A stretch of DNA of 64,000 bases from the NCBI GenBank assembly GCA_902765395.1, contig CACWZP010000013.1, positions 1 through 64,000 on the forward strand, in the 5' to 3' direction. The notes beneath the pieces are model-generated. The model saw nothing but the letters and a program-made list of their open reading frames with translations, had not been told where the DNA came from and searched no databases. The DNA comes from an uncultured Eubacteriales bacterium. GTDB lineage: Bacteria; Bacillota; Clostridia; Christensenellales; Aristaeellaceae. Below, piece after piece: positions 50,521 to 58,578 of the stretch. Positions within the stretch are counted from its first letter, which is position 1, and each line of letters starts with the position of its first letter. Both the position numbers and the translations under genes were made by a program.

Positions 50521-51894
50521 ATGGATCGCATTCTCAACCCAAGGCCCGCCCTGCCCGAAGCCCGCCGGCTCTTTTCCGACAGGGCGCTGATGGCCATGAT
50601 CGTGCCGCTGCTGATCGAACAGCTGCTGCAGCTGGTGGTGGGCATCGCGGACACCATGATGGTCAGCTACGCGGGCGAGGCGACGGTATCCGGCGTGTCG
50701 CTGGACGCGATGATCTACACCATATTCATCTACCTGTTCACAGCCATCGGCACCGGCTCGGCGGTCATCGTGTCCCAATACATCGGCCGGGGCGACAGGG
50801 GCAGCGCCAACCTGGCGGCATCCCAGGGCTTTTTCATCGCCGGGACGGCATCGCTGATCTGCCTGGCGCTGACGCTGGCATTCGGCAACGCCATGCTGGC
50901 CATGCTCTACGCCAAGGTGGACGGCGCGGTGATGTCCGCCTGTCAAATCTACCTGCGCATCGTGGTCCTGTCCTTCCCCGCCAACGCCATCTACAACGCC
51001 GGCGCGGCGCTCTACCGCTCCATGGGCAGGACGCGCACCACCATGTATGTGTCCGCCGCCATGAACCTGCTGAACGTCGTCGGCAACGCCATCGGCGTGT
51101 TCGTGCTGAAGGCGGGCGCGGCGGGCGTGGCCTGGCCGACGACGATCTCCTGGTATTTCGCCGCCATCGTGATGACCGCCCTGTGCTTCAACCGGAAAAA
51201 CGACGTGTTCGTGCGGTTCAGGGATATGCTCGCGCTGAAACGGGATATGTCCGGGCGCATCCTGCGCGTCGCCGTGCCCAACGCCGCCGAGCAGACGCTG
51301 TTCCAGCTGGCCAAGGTGGTGCTGGGCAGCCTGGTGTCCACCTTCGGCACGTCCCAGATCGCCGCCAACGGCATCGGGCAGACGCTGTGGTCGCTGGCCG
51401 CCTGCATGTGCACGTCCATGAGCCCGGTGTTCATCACCGTGGTGGGCCAGTGTGTGGGTGCGGGCGACGCCGACGCCGCGGCCTGGTACATGCGCAAGCT
51501 GACGCGGCTGTCGCTGATACTGTCCACGCTGTGGAACGCGCTGGTTCTGCTGCTGGTTCCGGCGGTGCTGCCGCTGTATGCCGTGACGGAGGAGACCCGG
51601 CATTACATCTGGGTGATCGTCATCATCCACAACATCTTCGCCGCCCTGGTGCAGCCCCTCACCATGCCCATGTCCTCCGGGCTGCGGGCCGCGGGTGACG
51701 TGCGGTACAGCCTGTGGTCGTCGATCCTGTGCACGATGGTGTTCCGCACCGCGCTGTCCTTCGCCCTGGGCCTGTGGCTGAACATGGGCATCGTGGGCAT
51801 CACCTGGGCCATGGTGCTGTCCTGGTGCCTGAAGGCCCTGCTGGACATGAGGCGATTCCGGAGCGATCGCTGGCGGAACCGGCAGGTGATTTAG
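50521..51894 (+). CDS. MATE family efflux transporter
   Basis: This 457-residue, 12-helix exporter starts MDRILNPRPALPEARRLFSD. It shows ADTMMVSYAGEATVSGVSLD in the first half and RVAVPNAAEQTLFQLAKVVL in the second, as in MATE proteins. I chose the ATG at 50521; the longer frame would start before the promoter. It is divergent from the TetR gene, and both share matching operators. The likely role is export of the compound that the TetR protein senses. A terminator follows after a gene relic. Confidence 0.92.
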   Translation: MDRILNPRPALPEARRLFSDRALMAMIVPLLIEQLLQLVVGIADTMMVSYAGEATVSGVSLDAMIYTIFIYLFTAIGTGSAVIVSQYIGRGDRGSANLAASQGFFIAGTASLICLALTLAFGNAMLAMLYAKVDGAVMSACQIYLRIVVLSFPANAIYNAGAALYRSMGRTRTTMYVSAAMNLLNVVGNAIGVFVLKAGAAGVAWPTTISWYFAAIVMTALCFNRKNDVFVRFRDMLALKRDMSGRILRVAVPNAAEQTLFQLAKVVLGSLVSTFGTSQIAANGIGQTLWSLAACMCTSMSPVFITVVGQCVGAGDADAAAWYMRKLTRLSLILSTLWNALVLLLVPAVLPLYAVTEETRHYIWVIVIIHNIFAALVQPLTMPMSSGLRAAGDVRYSLWSSILCTMVFRTALSFALGLWLNMGIVGITWAMVLSWCLKALLDMRRFRSDRWRNRQVI

Positions 51895-51952
51895 CCGGCA
51901 ATCTCTGCCCTGTTCCGGCTGGGGATACATTGATTTTCATTATCGCATTTGC

Positions 51953-52135
51953 ATGACCGACCGGAACGTGATCGGCTGCTTAAACATCATCAACCAGCCC
52001 ATTTTGAAGTATTCAAACGAGATCCGCAGCGCCATGTTGGTGCTGCACGGCGCTGCGGCCCATGCCTGCTGCTTCGGCAAGGGCGCCATCCCCTTTGACA
52101 GGCTCCAGGCGTTCTTTGAAAAGCGCTTTGCCTGA
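51953..52135 (+). pseudogene. Probable 3' remnant of an alpha/beta hydrolase gene
   Basis: A 60-residue frame reads NQPILKYSNEIRSAMLVLHG and then AAAHACCFGKGAIPF. This resembles the late part of esterase/dienelactone-hydrolase-like proteins, where an LxxHGxxAHxxYF-type segment precedes the catalytic His. The rest of such a gene is missing. No ribosome binding site precedes it. A short peptide gene is possible but less likely. Confidence 0.4.
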
Positions 52136-52146
52136 CCGATAAACAG

Positions 52147-52194
52147 GGCGGCACCCCTTCCCCTCTACAGAGGTTGAAGGGGTGTCGCCTTTTT
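52147..52194 (+). terminator. Rho-independent terminator downstream of the MATE gene
   Basis: GGCGGCACCCCTTC (52147-52160) pairs with GAAGGGGTGTCGCC (52176-52189), one G-T pair, with an inner CCTCT/AGAGG. Five U residues follow. Confidence 0.9.
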
Positions 52195-52232
52195 ATGCGC
52201 ACGTTGAGCGCTCCGCCCTGTCGTTTGATTCC

Positions 52233-52724
52233 TCAAAGAAGCGTGAATATCCACGCGGTGACGGCGCTGCCGAGGACGATCATCGCGCACTGCCGTGCCT
52301 GCTGCCTGCTGTTGTAGCCAAAGTCCTGCCAGCCCGCGCAGCCCTCGGTCTCTGGGAAGTAGTGCTGGAAGAAGCGGGTCTTCGTCAGCAAAAACCAGTC
52401 CAGGGCGATGATGTCAAAGGCCTTGATGACCGCGCCGATGGTAAAAAATCGCAGGAAGAACTGCCAGAAGGTGAAGCCGCGCTTCGCGCCGTCGACCCCT
52501 CCGACGATGAACAGCGCAAGATACCCGGCGACAAACAGTGCGAGTATGACCCAGCCCAGCGCCCGCTTCGGCGACATGGGCAGGCTCTCGAGCCTCGGCT
52601 TCAGCTTTTCCTGCACGTCCTCCGGGAAGTTTTTCGCCAGCCGCGCGGTGGGCAGCGTGACGGTCACGCCCCAGATGCCCAGGAACAGCAGGGCGCAGCC
52701 CGCAAGGGACAGTATCGCGGTCAT
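52233..52724 (-). CDS. Small membrane protein of unknown function
   Basis: This 163-residue protein has about four membrane helices (residues 2-24, 60-85, 100-120, 145-163). Between helices 1 and 2 there is a charged segment (NFPEDVQEKLKPRLESLP), and it has DWFLLTKTRFFQHYFPETEG near the end. I do not recognise the family. I chose the ATG at 52724, preceded by GGGAGGGG. Similar small membrane proteins often accompany the methyltransferase cluster in this region, but it lacks the shared operator, so no link is claimed. Confidence 0.65.
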   Translation of the reverse strand: MTAILSLAGCALLFLGIWGVTVTLPTARLAKNFPEDVQEKLKPRLESLPMSPKRALGWVILALFVAGYLALFIVGGVDGAKRGFTFWQFFLRFFTIGAVIKAFDIIALDWFLLTKTRFFQHYFPETEGCAGWQDFGYNSRQQARQCAMIVLGSAVTAWIFTLL

Positions 52725-52807
52725 AATGGTTCCCCTCCCTGCATCAGGCCGCAAGGCCAGTTGTCTTTAATTCAATTATAGCCCCCTGCCGCAGGGAATC
52801 AAGCTAT

Positions 52808-52870
52808 GTTTGTTAAAACTAACGCAGATGTATTGAAGTGAGTCGGCCAAAGCAGTAAAATATAACTAAC
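52808..52870 (+). promoter_or_regulatory. Promoter and GTTAG-type operators of the hydrolase-panE-like genes
   Basis: TTGAAG (52833-52838) and TAAAAT (52856-52861) are 17 bases apart. A GTTTGTTAAAACTAAC dyad (52808-52823) lies nine bases upstream of the -35. A GTAAAATATAACTAAC dyad (52855-52870) covers the -10. Both fit the 16-bp consensus with one to three mismatches. Confidence 0.65.
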
Positions 52871-52890
52871 CAAGGAAAGGTCGATGAAAG

Positions 52891-53808
52891 ATGAGTCTGA
52901 AATATGAGGTTTTGAAAGGGCTGGTGAAGGCGATCGGCCTCAAGAACATGTGGGTGGGCCGGAGCACCGAAGACCTTCTGGAGAACCGGCGCAGGCAGAA
53001 CGCCCGGAACAAGATCCCGGTTTTACACGACGACGACTTTGAGATCAGCCAGATCGAGGTCATGGGCTGCCCGGTGCTGCGGCTGATCCACCGGCGGCCC
53101 GCCAAGCGCGCCAACCTGTTCATCATCGGCGGCGGCATGATCAGCGCGCCGCGGCCTGGCGCGGTCAAAAAGGCGCTGCGCTTTGCCCGGGAGACCGGGC
53201 TGGACGTGTTCGTCCCCTACTATCCCCTCTGCACGGACTACCCGCTGACCAGGGCCTACGCAATGATCCACGCCACCTATCGCCAGATGCTGAAGGACTA
53301 TCCCCCGGAGCGCATATCCGTGCTGGGCACGTCCTCCGGCGGCAACCTGGCGCTGGGCATGGTGCCCTACATCAACGACGGCCACGGCGACACCCCGATG
53401 CCCGGCCACATCATGGCCATCTCCCCCGGCACCTGCGTGGACACGGAGGAGGAGTGGCAGCGGATGCTGGCGCTGGACAGGCTGGACGTGGCCATCCCGG
53501 CGCAGTACATGAAGACCGCCGAGGACATCATGCGCCACGGCGACGACAGCGTGCCGGATTACATGATCTGGCTGCAAAAGGGCAACTTCACGAACTGTCC
53601 GAAGGTGACCTTCATCTACGGCAGCCACGAGACGCTCTACGCCTGCGCGCCGTCCTTCGAGGCGGCCATGAAGCGCTGCGGCGTGGATTACGAGATGATC
53701 GTCGGCGAGGGCATGTTCCACTGCTACCCGGTTTTCCCGGTATGCAGGGAGGCCAAAGAGGGCTGGGACATGATGGTGCGCAAGATGAAAGAATGGCAGG
53801 GTGAATGA
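52891..53808 (+). CDS. Alpha/beta hydrolase, hormone-sensitive lipase-like
   Basis: This 305-residue esterase-like enzyme shows an oxyanion-type GGG (LFIIGGGMISAPRPG), the nucleophile elbow VLGTSSGGNLALGMV, the acid in IYGSHETLYAC-like context, and the His in GEGMFHCYPVF. This is the HSL/acetyl-esterase pattern. There is no signal peptide. It begins the plus-strand pair with the PanE-like gene, whose start overlaps its end. The promoter carries the shared GTTAG dyads. The substrate is unknown. Confidence 0.85.
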   Translation: MSLKYEVLKGLVKAIGLKNMWVGRSTEDLLENRRRQNARNKIPVLHDDDFEISQIEVMGCPVLRLIHRRPAKRANLFIIGGGMISAPRPGAVKKALRFARETGLDVFVPYYPLCTDYPLTRAYAMIHATYRQMLKDYPPERISVLGTSSGGNLALGMVPYINDGHGDTPMPGHIMAISPGTCVDTEEEWQRMLALDRLDVAIPAQYMKTAEDIMRHGDDSVPDYMIWLQKGNFTNCPKVTFIYGSHETLYACAPSFEAAMKRCGVDYEMIVGEGMFHCYPVFPVCREAKEGWDMMVRKMKEWQGE

Positions 53809-53809
53809 T

Positions 53810-54808
53810 ATGAAGGTATTGGTTTACGGCTCGGGCGTCATCGGAAGCTATCTCGCCCACGTGCTCATGAGTGCCGGAAACGACGTGACCGTGCTGGCCC
53901 GGGGCCGGTGGAAGGAACAGCTCGAGGCCCACGGATTGAAGATCCGCCACCACTTGCAGCACAGGGAGACGCTGGACCGTCCGAAGGTCATCGGGGACAT
54001 CTCCGAGGGCGACAGCTATGACGCGGTGTTCGCCGTGATGCCCTACAACAAAATCGGCGCGATTCTGGAGCCGCTGGCCGCGGTGCGCGCACCTCTGGTG
54101 GTGCTGGTGGGCAACAACATGAATCCCGCCGCGATGGAGAAGGCCATCCTCGGCGGGACTGTCTGCGAAAAGCAGGTGTTGTTCGGCTTCCAGGTGACTG
54201 CGGGAAAGCGCGACACGGAGAAGGGGCTGCTGGTCTGTGAACGCCTTGGCGCGGGCAACATGGACCTCGGCGGCCTGCACCGACTGCCGGACGAGGCGAC
54301 CCGCGCAAAGCTGAACACAGCCTTCGCCGGCACCGGCTACAGGCTCAACTGGCAGCCGGACATGGAGGCCTACCTGATCTGCCACCTGGCGGCAATCCTG
54401 CCCATCGGCTACCTTGCCTATGCCTGCAATGGGGACATGCGCGCCTCCACCGGCGCCCAGCGCAGGCTGATGCGGCTGGCCTCCCGCGAGGCCTACGCCA
54501 TGCTCAAGGCCCAGGGCGTTCCCATACTGCCCGCGGGCGACGACCGCTACTACGCCCCCGGCCCGCGCGGAAGGCTGATGCAGTTCCTCTATTTCGTCAT
54601 GGCGAAGAACAAGACCATCAGCGACCTGGTGGCCTGTGAGCACTGCCGCAACGCCTACGAGGAGATGAAGATGCTGGACGCGGCCTTCATGGAGGTCGCC
54701 GCCCGGGCGCCCGGCGCGCCCATGCCCCACTGGCACGAACTGCGGGCGCAGATGCCCGGCTGGGACGAGGTGCGCCGGCGCTACGGGCGCGTCACTTCTT
54801 CACGCTGA
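53810..54808 (+). CDS. Ketopantoate reductase-like (PanE/ApbA) oxidoreductase
   Basis: This 332-residue NADPH-dependent enzyme has an N-terminal Rossmann fold (MKVLVYGSGVIGSYLAHVLM) and an all-helical C-terminal domain, the PanE/ApbA plan. The catalytic segment NNMNPAAMEKAIL and the large insertion make it diverged from true PanE, so its substrate may not be ketopantoate. I chose the ATG at 53810, one base after the hydrolase stop. Its 3' end overlaps by 17 bases the 3' end of the converging ATC-hydrolase-like gene. Confidence 0.82.
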   Translation: MKVLVYGSGVIGSYLAHVLMSAGNDVTVLARGRWKEQLEAHGLKIRHHLQHRETLDRPKVIGDISEGDSYDAVFAVMPYNKIGAILEPLAAVRAPLVVLVGNNMNPAAMEKAILGGTVCEKQVLFGFQVTAGKRDTEKGLLVCERLGAGNMDLGGLHRLPDEATRAKLNTAFAGTGYRLNWQPDMEAYLICHLAAILPIGYLAYACNGDMRASTGAQRRLMRLASREAYAMLKAQGVPILPAGDDRYYAPGPRGRLMQFLYFVMAKNKTISDLVACEHCRNAYEEMKMLDAAFMEVAARAPGAPMPHWHELRAQMPGWDEVRRRYGRVTSSR

Positions 54809-55505
54809 CCCACAGGCCGTTGTCCAGCGTGGCGAGCTCGTATTGTGCGGCAATGGGGTTCCGGTCGCCCACGATGCAGTAGTCGCAGCGCTCCGAGGTG
54901 CAGCAGGTGCCCTCCCGGATCAGCGTCGCGTGCAGCTTTTGCATGGCCATGTGGTCGCAGTTGCACATCACGGGCAGCACGTCCTCCATGTGGTGGCGCT
55001 TGGCGAACTCCGCGTTCGGGCACTGGGTGAAGCAGTAGCGGACGGCGCAGTTTGCCCTGTCATAGGTGTATCCCTGCATCCGAAAGGACGCCGGGAACGG
55101 CCCGATCTCCTTCACGCGCTGGTCGGCGGCCTTCTTGAACGCCAGGTTCGCGATGCGGTTGTCCAGGCCGCGGTTCAGGTTGAACAGCTTTCCCAGCGCC
55201 TCAAACCCGCCCATGAAGCAGTTGAATACATCCTGCTGCACGTCCGCAAGCGGCGGCTTGTCCGGGATCACGGCGTACCAGGCGAAGATCAGTATGGGGT
55301 CATAGATGCTGGCCGTCATCTTCACGCCGCCCAGGGCCGGCTCGCCCTCCAGAAACGCGCAGTATTGCAGCTGTATCTTCTCCCACAACTTCTGAGCCGT
55401 GGGCTCGTCGTAATACCGGCGCAGCAGCGTTTGCACACACTTCTTCGCCTTCTTCGTGTAGATCGCGTGCTTGGAGCGATCGAAGGGCAGATCCTTTTCT
55501 CTCAT
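54792..55505 (-). CDS. L-2-amino-thiazoline-4-carboxylic acid hydrolase-family protein
   Basis: This 237-residue protein shows the Cys-rich C-terminal pattern of the ATC-hydrolase family: VRYCFTQCPNAEFAKRHHME, VMCNCDHMAMQKLHATLIRE and GTCCTSERCDYCIVGD. The founding member cleaves a thiazoline ring in cysteine biosynthesis, but the family is broader. It starts MREKDLPFDRSKHAIYTK from an ATG with a modest upstream site. It is the last gene of the methyltransferase operon and has a paralogue at 63.2 kb; both are under GTTAG-type promoters. Confidence 0.78.
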   Translation of the reverse strand: MREKDLPFDRSKHAIYTKKAKKCVQTLLRRYYDEPTAQKLWEKIQLQYCAFLEGEPALGGVKMTASIYDPILIFAWYAVIPDKPPLADVQQDVFNCFMGGFEALGKLFNLNRGLDNRIANLAFKKAADQRVKEIGPFPASFRMQGYTYDRANCAVRYCFTQCPNAEFAKRHHMEDVLPVMCNCDHMAMQKLHATLIREGTCCTSERCDYCIVGDRNPIAAQYELATLDNGLWVSVKK

Positions 55506-55525
55506 TTCAGTTCCAACTTCCCCTT

Positions 55526-55984
55526 TCAGATGAGCGTCACGATCCCGGCCACCACGGTGGCGCCGACGATCCAGACGGCCGTGAGGATCCCCCGCTTTTT
55601 CAGCATCTGCGGCCAGGTCTGCACGAAGGGAATGTCCTCCGTGCCCGGGATGACCCAGAAGGCGCTGTGGCCCACCCACAGCCGGTCGATCACGATGCCG
55701 TCGTACCAGTTCATCAGTTCCAGGAACAGCAGAGCCTGCCAGTACGCAGGCAGGAAGGCGCGGATGATCGCCACGAGCGCCGCCGCCATCACCGCGAAGA
55801 AGGCGGTCATGAAGCGCTTGCGCCGGCGGCTGACGGCCTGGCGATCCTTCAATCCCAGCGCGTATACCCTCTCCTGCACGGGCTTTGGATAGAAGAGCAG
55901 GCCGTTCAGCGCGCTGCCGCCCACGCCCAGCTTCACCATCAGCGTGAACAGGGCGCAGTACAATATCAGTTGGACGAAGATCAT
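55526..55984 (-). CDS. Small membrane protein between methyltransferase and ATC-hydrolase-like genes
   Basis: This 152-residue protein has about four helices (FVQLILYCALFTLMVKLGV; FFAVMAAALVAIIRAFL; WQALLFLELMNW; ILTAVWIVGATVVAGIVTL). The polar middle (MNWYDGIVIDRLWVGHSAFW) is unusual. I do not recognise the family. The ATG at 55984 overlaps the methyltransferase stop (ATGA), so translation is coupled. Its place between two soluble enzymes suggests a membrane step or lipid substrate (inference). Confidence 0.7.
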   Translation of the reverse strand: MIFVQLILYCALFTLMVKLGVGGSALNGLLFYPKPVQERVYALGLKDRQAVSRRRKRFMTAFFAVMAAALVAIIRAFLPAYWQALLFLELMNWYDGIVIDRLWVGHSAFWVIPGTEDIPFVQTWPQMLKKRGILTAVWIVGATVVAGIVTLI

Positions 55985-56673
55985 AGCGCCGCCTTCCTGC
56001 ATCGGAAGCAGGCGATGCCTTCATATCGGGTCACTTCCGCTTCGTCATACATCTTCTCAAGCCGCGCCTTCAGGCTCGCCTCGGTCTCGTAGGGCGGCGT
56101 GAAGTAGCCCTTGGGCTGGTAGAGGTGCTTGATGAACCAATCCGTGCGGGCGCAGCCGCCTTTGATATAAAAGCAGCCGCAGAAGGTGCCGCCGGGCCTG
56201 AGCACCCGGAAGGTCTCGCGCCATGCCGCCTCCTTGTCCGGGAAGGCGTGAAAGCCGTTCAGGGACAGCACCGCGTCGAAACTGGCGTCGTCGAAGGGCA
56301 GCGCGCCCACGTCCCCCTGCACAAAACGCACGTTTTTAATCCCCATGCGCTCCGCCCGCGCCCTGGCCGCCGACATCATGTCCGGCGAATAGTCCAGGCA
56401 GGTGATGTCCGCGCCGGGCAGATTCCGATACACCGGCATGGTCAGCACCCCCGTGCCCACTGGCACCTCCAGCAGCTTTCCCGCGAAGCCCTCCGGCACG
56501 CCGGACAGGGCCTGCTCCAGATAGTTATAATTCATCTCGCCATCCATGTTCCACACGATCCGGCAAATCGCCTTCCCGAGGAACGTGGAATAGGTCATCA
56601 TGCCGTCGTAAAAGCTGGCATGGCCCCCGGTCTGCCTGTAGGCGCTTCTGATCTCTTCGCGTCTGTCGGCCAT
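55981..56673 (-). CDS. Class I SAM-dependent methyltransferase
   Basis: This 230-residue methyltransferase has LLEVPVGTGVLTMPVYRN as SAM-binding motif I, ITCLDYSPDMMSAARARAER and VRFVQGDVGALPFDDASFDA, in the UbiE/BioC style. The substrate is unknown. GGAGGGG precedes the ATG. It is the first gene of a three-gene operon with a membrane protein and an ATC-hydrolase-like protein. Three copies of the GTTAG-type dyad surround its promoter. Confidence 0.88.
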   Translation of the reverse strand: MADRREEIRSAYRQTGGHASFYDGMMTYSTFLGKAICRIVWNMDGEMNYNYLEQALSGVPEGFAGKLLEVPVGTGVLTMPVYRNLPGADITCLDYSPDMMSAARARAERMGIKNVRFVQGDVGALPFDDASFDAVLSLNGFHAFPDKEAAWRETFRVLRPGGTFCGCFYIKGGCARTDWFIKHLYQPKGYFTPPYETEASLKARLEKMYDEAEVTRYEGIACFRCRKAAL

Positions 56674-56732
56674 GGTCTCTCCCCTCCTGCAGCGTCATCC
56701 TGTCAAATCGAGGCACAGTGCCCCGATCCGTC

Positions 56733-56886
56733 GTTAGAATATGCTAACCCATTCCCATGACAAAGCCCATCCAGCAGCCGTCCTTCGCCGGTTTCGGTGC
56801 AGGATGGGCGATAAGCATGTTAGCCTTCGCTTACTATTATAGCTCATGAGAGCCAGGTTGGCAAGATGTAGTTAGCAATTGTTAAC
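56733..56886 (-). promoter_or_regulatory. Promoter of the methyltransferase operon with three GTTAG-type operators
   Basis: TTGCCA (56859-56864) and a perfect TATAAT (56836-56841) are 17 bases apart on the minus strand. The 16-bp dyads are GTTAGCAATTGTTAAC (56871-56886, just upstream of the -35), GTTAGCCTTCGCTTAC (56819-56834, one base after the -10) and GTTAGAATATGCTAAC (56733-56748, in the leader). This is the clearest set of the regulon. Confidence 0.88.
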
Positions 56887-56947
56887 ACACGAACCCAATG
56901 GTGATCCCCGATTGAATCTCCCCTGAATCTAAGGCAGCCCGGATCCC

Positions 56948-57916
56948 TCACCTTCTCAGGAAAGTTACGATCCCTTCCAGGATCTCGGGGCTGTTGAAAC
57001 CCTCAAATCCCTCGTCCAGGTGCGTGATGGCATAGGCAAAGTTCGTCGCCATCAGCTCCTCCGGATCCTCCACGTAATTCGTGTTCCGGCCGACGGCCTC
57101 CCAGAAGTCGTCCACCTCGTCCACCCGATAGATGCGCGAGCCGTCCAGCGGAACGACGCCGGAATACATGCCGTCGAAGAAGCTGTCCCCGGCCTTCTCG
57201 AACACGCTGTCCGTCAGGAACACGAGATAGCAGTCCCTCTTTTCTCCATCGATGGTGAAAGTCGCATAGCTGTTGTGGTGCTCCACGTCCGGGTTGGCGA
57301 TGATCTGCTCCCTAATCTCCTCCGGCACGTCGATGTCCTGTTCCAGCACCGTGAAGTGGATCAGGTCATACAGCGCCGCGCGATACTCGGGAAACAGCCG
57401 GGACAGGCAGTGGGAAACCTCGTGCATGACGAATTCCCGGAACCCGTCCTCCGGATAGGTTTGGGCCGAGTAGACGAACTCTGGCAGAAATATGATCCCC
57501 TCGCTGGTGTAGCCCGCGCCGAGGGCATCCTGGCCGGTGGTCTTCACGAAGGTGATCGGCCCCGGGTCGGGCAGACGCAGTCCGTGCCTTTCCAGCAGAT
57601 CCTTCAGCCACGCCATCGCGTCGTTCACCCGCTGCTCTTCCTCGGGGGTTAAGGCCAGCACCTGTTCCGCGGAATAGTCGATGTATTCCTCCAGGGTGCC
57701 ACCCTTCTTCTGCAGGAAGAATTCCAGCGCTTTTTCATTGATCTGGTCGTGGAACAGGGTGCGATCGCGCATCAGCTGCCGTCCCTCTTCCACCGAGGCG
57801 AACCGCGCGGTCAGGCCCGTGGTCCAGGCGGTCTCCGTGCGGACCTCCTCCCCGTGGGCGGCGGCAAGGGCAAGCAGCAGCGTGAGTGCCGCTATCAGGG
57901 CCAACATACGTTTCAT
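56948..57916 (-). CDS. Secreted zinc metallopeptidase-like protein
   Basis: This 322-residue exported protein has a signal peptide (MKRMLALIAALTLLLALAAA) and the zinc motif HEVSH within FREFVMHEVSHCLSRLF. A possible third ligand is in NYVEDPEELMATNFAYA, as in gluzincins. The rest is mostly helical. I cannot name the family, and it may hydrolyse peptides outside the cell or be an inactive relative. The ATG at 57916 follows AAGGAGG. It lies downstream of the 6-helix membrane protein gene, 62 bases away. Confidence 0.72.
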   Translation of the reverse strand: MKRMLALIAALTLLLALAAAHGEEVRTETAWTTGLTARFASVEEGRQLMRDRTLFHDQINEKALEFFLQKKGGTLEEYIDYSAEQVLALTPEEEQRVNDAMAWLKDLLERHGLRLPDPGPITFVKTTGQDALGAGYTSEGIIFLPEFVYSAQTYPEDGFREFVMHEVSHCLSRLFPEYRAALYDLIHFTVLEQDIDVPEEIREQIIANPDVEHHNSYATFTIDGEKRDCYLVFLTDSVFEKAGDSFFDGMYSGVVPLDGSRIYRVDEVDDFWEAVGRNTNYVEDPEELMATNFAYAITHLDEGFEGFNSPEILEGIVTFLRR

Positions 57917-57978
57917 GTTTCTTCCTCCTTTGTCTCTGTGCATCCCGGGGGCTTGTCGTCACCGCGGTCATGGCATCT

Positions 57979-58566
57979 TCACGCGATCCACAGCAGCACG
58001 CACACGATCAGCGTCCCGCCGAGCATGGCCGCAAGGGCCAGCGGCCACTTGCCGCCCTTGTTGAAGCCATAGAAGTCCTCCCAGCGCCTGTCCTCAGGCG
58101 CATACACGACCCTGTAGAGGTACATGCCCCCGTAGAGCGCCACCGGTATGAGCCCCGTCAGCGCCGTCGGGAAGGCCATCTCCCGCTTCTCCAGGAAGGC
58201 ATAGGACAGGATCGCCAGCACCGGCCCGATCAGGTGCATATAGAGGTTGTCGCCCTTGAGCAAATCCCTGTATCCGCCCATGGTGGGGCCGAGGAACAGG
58301 AACACCGTCGCAAGCGTCACCGTGACGGACACCGTCGCCAGGTATTTCATCAGCAGGACGGGCCGGGGCACGGCGCCGCCGATCTGGCTGACCGCCATTG
58401 CCAGCGCCGCGATGGCGCAGAATGCGTTGGAGAGCACCGTAAAGAAGCGAAACGCCTTCCGCCCCTTGTCGACCTGCCAGCGCCCATCCTGGCGAAAATA
58501 CAGTATCAGGATGGTGAGCGTGGTCAGGAATATCGCGATATTGATGATTATGGATGCCGTTTTCAT
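57979..58566 (-). CDS. Six-helix membrane protein, Pr6Pr-like
   Basis: This 195-residue protein has six membrane helices and the segments FRFFTVLSNAFCAIAALAMA, LYMHLIGPVLAILSYAFLE and LIPVALYGGMYLYRVVY. These match the Pr6Pr/FAR-17a-like group of membrane proteins. Some eukaryotic relatives are lipid hydrolases, but the bacterial role is not established. It lies 12 bases after the MATE-ATPase fusion stop, on the same strand, so it is probably co-transcribed. Confidence 0.72.
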   Translation of the reverse strand: MKTASIIINIAIFLTTLTILILYFRQDGRWQVDKGRKAFRFFTVLSNAFCAIAALAMAVSQIGGAVPRPVLLMKYLATVSVTVTLATVFLFLGPTMGGYRDLLKGDNLYMHLIGPVLAILSYAFLEKREMAFPTALTGLIPVALYGGMYLYRVVYAPEDRRWEDFYGFNKGGKWPLALAAMLGGTLIVCVLLWIA

Positions 58567-58578
58567 TCCACCGCTTCC

